Positions 5,230-6,567 of a stretch of 6,567 nucleotides of DNA are shown here, in pieces. The notes beneath the pieces were generated by a model. It saw only the letters and a program-made list of their open reading frames with translations, ran no database searches and was not told where the DNA came from. The stretch is from Lentisphaera sp. (lineage in GTDB: Bacteria; Verrucomicrobiota; Lentisphaeria; Victivallales; GWF2-50-93). A program made the position numbers and the translations under genes. Every line of letters begins with the position of its first letter. Position 1 is the stretch's first letter. The stretch spans positions 1-6,567 of the forward strand of contig DYMC01000133.1 in the NCBI GenBank assembly GCA_020721745.1, read 5' to 3'.

Positions 5230-5970
5230 ATGGGCGTCTATCATATCACTTATTCTTCGAGGCTTGGCGAAATTTGTTTTTTCTTCGACCACAGGTGCAA
5301 TTTCAATTGTCGCGGATGCATCACCCGGGCTGTTCCTGCCGACTATCATCTGCGCGAACCTGAAAAGCAGAAGCGAAGAGAAAGCATTTCCGTGGACAAG
5401 GCGCTCGATATAATAGAAGGACATCCATTCAAAAGGGCCGTCCATTTGGGGTTTGAACCGACAGCGGACCCGGATTTCCTTTTGTTGGCGCACAGCATAA
5501 AAAAAAGATGCCCGGCGGCCAATGTCCTTATCACAAATGGCTATAATTATGTGGAGGATGATATTCTTGATGAAGTCTGCGTCAGCGTAAAGGCCGTTTC
5601 AGAAGATTTATTCGAGGATTTTACAGGGCGGAAAAATTCCGGACAAGTTCTGGAAAATCTTGCTCTTTATACCAAAAAGCCCGATTGCAGGGCGCGTGCG
5701 GAAAGTATATTGATCCCAAATTACATTGACATGGAAGAGATAGAGAAAATCGCCGCCAGCATCGCCGGCGTAGATAAAAACATTCCATACCGCATTGACG
5801 CGTATATTCCGACAAAAGAGCCTTCCGGAAACATCAAGTCTCATGAATTCAGGGCTCCGACTGCGGATGAAATGTCCGCCGCGAAAAAAATCGCGGAGAG
5901 ACATCTGAGCAGGGTCTCGATATTGCATGGCGGCATGAAGGGCTTGAGCGATGTGGAAAGATTATATTGA
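5230..5970 (+). CDS. radical SAM protein, PflA-like (COG1180 type)
   Basis: A 246-residue cytoplasmic enzyme. The canonical C-x3-C-x2-C motif binds the 4Fe-4S cluster at C23, C27 and C30 (CNFNCRGC), preceded by an aromatic strand. LGFEP at residues 73-77 takes the place of the GGEP SAM-binding motif, and LITNGY (100-105) marks the next strand. VCVSVKAVSEDLFEDFTG and the later PYRIDAYIPTKEP followed by a P-T-x-x-E-M helix resemble PflA-like activating enzymes; the length is also typical (~245). The substrate is unknown, and no glycyl radical enzyme is visible nearby. The ATG at 5230 is the first in frame (a TAA lies at 5224). The nearest purine-rich site, GGAG, is about 16 nt away, so initiation may be weak. 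Base composition is more A/T-rich than crcB/DUF190. The 3' end overlaps a second frame by 20 nt. Confidence 0.85.
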   Translation: MGVYHITYSSRLGEICFFFDHRCNFNCRGCITRAVPADYHLREPEKQKRRESISVDKALDIIEGHPFKRAVHLGFEPTADPDFLLLAHSIKKRCPAANVLITNGYNYVEDDILDEVCVSVKAVSEDLFEDFTGRKNSGQVLENLALYTKKPDCRARAESILIPNYIDMEEIEKIAASIAGVDKNIPYRIDAYIPTKEPSGNIKSHEFRAPTADEMSAAKKIAERHLSRVSILHGGMKGLSDVERLY

Positions 5971-6265
5971 AATCTGGCCCGTTTTTCGCGGGGAAAACGG
6001 GCATTGGTCCAAATCTCCACAGCTTTCAGTGGACGAAAATGGGCGCTTGATCCGGATCTTCGACACGCAGATGCTCGAACACAGAAGGATCGTCGTTGGT
6101 TGCGCGGGGATCCCCTCAAGTACTTTGCGCCGTCCCGGCGCAAAGATGTTTGCGCGAGGACCGCGCAAACTACCGGGCATTCCGCCAGTGGCAACTCTTC
6201 CAGTGTCCTGCTCAACAAAGCCGACAGGGTTTTGGCTCCCCCTCTCCGAGAGCGACGGAGAGTAA
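5951..6265 (+). CDS. overlapping frame, possibly a truncated partner of the radical SAM gene
   Basis: A 104-codon frame starting at an ATG 20 nt inside the end of the radical SAM gene, a common arrangement for co-translated partners. Residues 1-50 (MWKDYIEIWPVFRGENGHW onward) look protein-like in composition. From about 6106 the frame runs through three strong palindromes and becomes rich in Pro, Arg, Ser and Gly, which looks like read-through of repeat DNA. I do not recognise a family. The likeliest reading is a gene whose 3' part has been replaced by a repeat cluster; a purely chance frame is possible, since a 9-bp stem (5977-6002) also lies inside it. Confidence 0.35.
   Translation: MWKDYIEIWPVFRGENGHWSKSPQLSVDENGRLIRIFDTQMLEHRRIVVGCAGIPSSTLRRPGAKMFARGPRKLPGIPPVATLPVSCSTKPTGFWLPLSESDGE
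5977..6002 (+). other. stem-loop just after the radical SAM stop
   Basis: GCCCGTTTT (5977-5985) pairs with AAAACGGGC (5994-6002) around an 8-nt loop, starting 6 nt after the radical SAM stop. No T tract follows, so it is not a standard intrinsic terminator. It overlaps the following frame. Confidence 0.5.
6106..6262 (+). repeat. hairpin-rich repeat cluster
   Basis: GGGGATCCCC (6106-6115) is followed by two adjacent hairpins that share the stem core TTTGCGC: TTTGCGCCG/CGGCGCAAA (6124-6144) and GTTTGCGCG/CGCGCAAAC (6148-6170). A CTCTCCG/CGGAGAG hairpin (6242-6262) abuts the next palindrome. No convincing protein is encoded on either strand. Confidence 0.65.
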
Positions 6266-6302
6266 ATATTCACTGAACCCCGTCATTTCAGTGAATATTT
6301 AC
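6262..6302 (+). repeat. 16-bp-stem hairpin made of two CAGTGAATATTTAC copies
   Basis: GTAAATATTCACTGAA (6262-6277) and TTCAGTGAATATTTAC (6287-6302) form a perfect 16-bp stem around a 9-nt loop, CCCCGTCAT. Read on the minus strand, the loop contains ATGACGGG, the loop of the hairpin at 2214-2247. The arms are an inverted and a direct copy of the 14-bp repeat seen at 3658 and 3937. Confidence 0.85.
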
Positions 6303-6512
6303 CCATCGTTTTCGGATTTTCCGTCCGCCGCATAGACTGGCATCTGAGGGCGTTGCCGAGAGTCCTGGCGTTGCTTCAAGCCTTCTTGCCGCTTGTCGCA
6401 TTCATGCTTGTTTCCAGATGGATGTCCAAGCAGAACGCCGAAGTCTCGTCGGAATCCAGATCATGACACGGGAAGCAATCGGTCCATGCAATCTCCCGGG
6501 CACGTCGCCGCC

Positions 6513-6521
6513 ATTATATCA
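6513..6521 (-). promoter_or_regulatory. candidate extended -10 promoter, minus strand
   Basis: On the minus strand TGATATAAT gives a perfect TGnTATAAT extended -10. There is no good -35 hexamer 16-18 bp upstream, and no clear minus-strand gene follows, so the call is weak. Confidence 0.25.
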
Positions 6522-6527
6522 GAATCC

Positions 6528-6560
6528 CGCCTTGATCGTTCCGATCAGTCCGTTTTTTTT
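6528..6560 (+). terminator. possible intrinsic terminator
   Basis: TGATCG (6533-6538) and CGATCA (6542-6547) form a stem with a 3-nt loop, extended by an imperfect outer CG/CG pair, and eight T residues follow (6553-6560). The stem is short and separated from the T tract by five bases. It would end plus-strand transcripts, but no plus-strand gene directly before it is certain. Confidence 0.4.
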
Positions 6561-6567
6561 GTGATGT

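Larger units (their letters stand above)
6303..6567. other. right edge, no confident gene
   Basis: Short open frames exist on both strands (minus 6376-6513 and plus to about 6560), but neither has a plausible start and long body, and they overlap. The stretch holds a possible minus-strand extended -10 and a possible plus-strand terminator. It may contain remnants of a decayed gene. Confidence 0.4.

Noticed and set aside
5214..5370. Short plus-strand frame starting at the ATG at 5214, better placed for translation than the radical SAM ATG
   Set aside because: It is out of frame with the radical SAM gene and encodes about 50 residues with no recognisable features, across the region where the other frame carries the cysteine motif.
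6376..6513. 45-codon minus-strand open frame at the right edge
   Set aside because: Its residues look fairly protein-like, but there is no ATG near the start, no ribosome site, and a plus-strand frame covers the same bases. At most it is a gene remnant.
1..6567. CRISPR array, tRNA or rRNA genes
   Set aside because: No evenly spaced identical repeats with unique spacers were seen, and no cloverleaf or rRNA segment was recognised. The repeats present are dispersed palindromes.

Overview
The window looks like an accessory, repeat-rich stretch of a bacterial chromosome, most likely from the Planctomycetota-Verrucomicrobiota-Chlamydiota group and perhaps Lentisphaerota. The main clue is a prepilin-like protein with an FTLIELLVV leader and a C-terminal H-x9-DG motif, a class greatly expanded in Lentisphaerota and Planctomycetota. 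This placement is an inference from one protein type. No rRNA, tRNA or housekeeping marker is visible.

Layout, left to right. 1-140: no gene seen. 141-262: a palindromic repeat element. 303-1850: a two-gene minus-strand operon, the H-x9-DG prepilin-like protein followed by a small single-span membrane protein, with a strong terminator-like hairpin (1891-1928) in its leader. 1885-2327: noncoding, with octamer repeats and a hairpin. 2328-3611: a plus-strand Schlafen/AlbA_2-type protein of 427 aa with an unassigned C-terminal half. 3612-4247: noncoding and packed with repeats, including a second copy of the palindromic element and a 274-bp nested inverted-repeat element. 4261-5018: crcB (Fluc fluoride channel) and a DUF190 gene, translationally linked. 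5076-5173: a palindrome cluster. 5230-5970: a PflA-like radical SAM protein. 5951-6265: an overlapping reading frame whose first half looks protein-like and whose second half runs into hairpin-rich repeats. 6303-6567: no confident gene.

The clear functional unit is crcB plus DUF190, predicted to lower cytoplasmic fluoride. The prepilin-like operon probably makes a surface or secretion-associated pseudopilin and a membrane partner. The AlbA_2 and radical SAM genes have no informative partner here. The AlbA_2 and crcB/DUF190 genes are visibly richer in G/C at third codon positions than the prepilin operon and the radical SAM gene, so the window reads as a mosaic assembled around repeats.

The most unusual content is noncoding. 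Four palindromic families stand out: (i) a 122-bp three-hairpin element present twice, with its core inverted between nearly identical ends; (ii) hairpins sharing an ATGACGGG loop but with compensatory stem changes; (iii) four copies of CAGTGAATATTTAC; (iv) a 274-bp element with 22-bp terminal inverted repeats that ends at the crcB ribosome-binding site.
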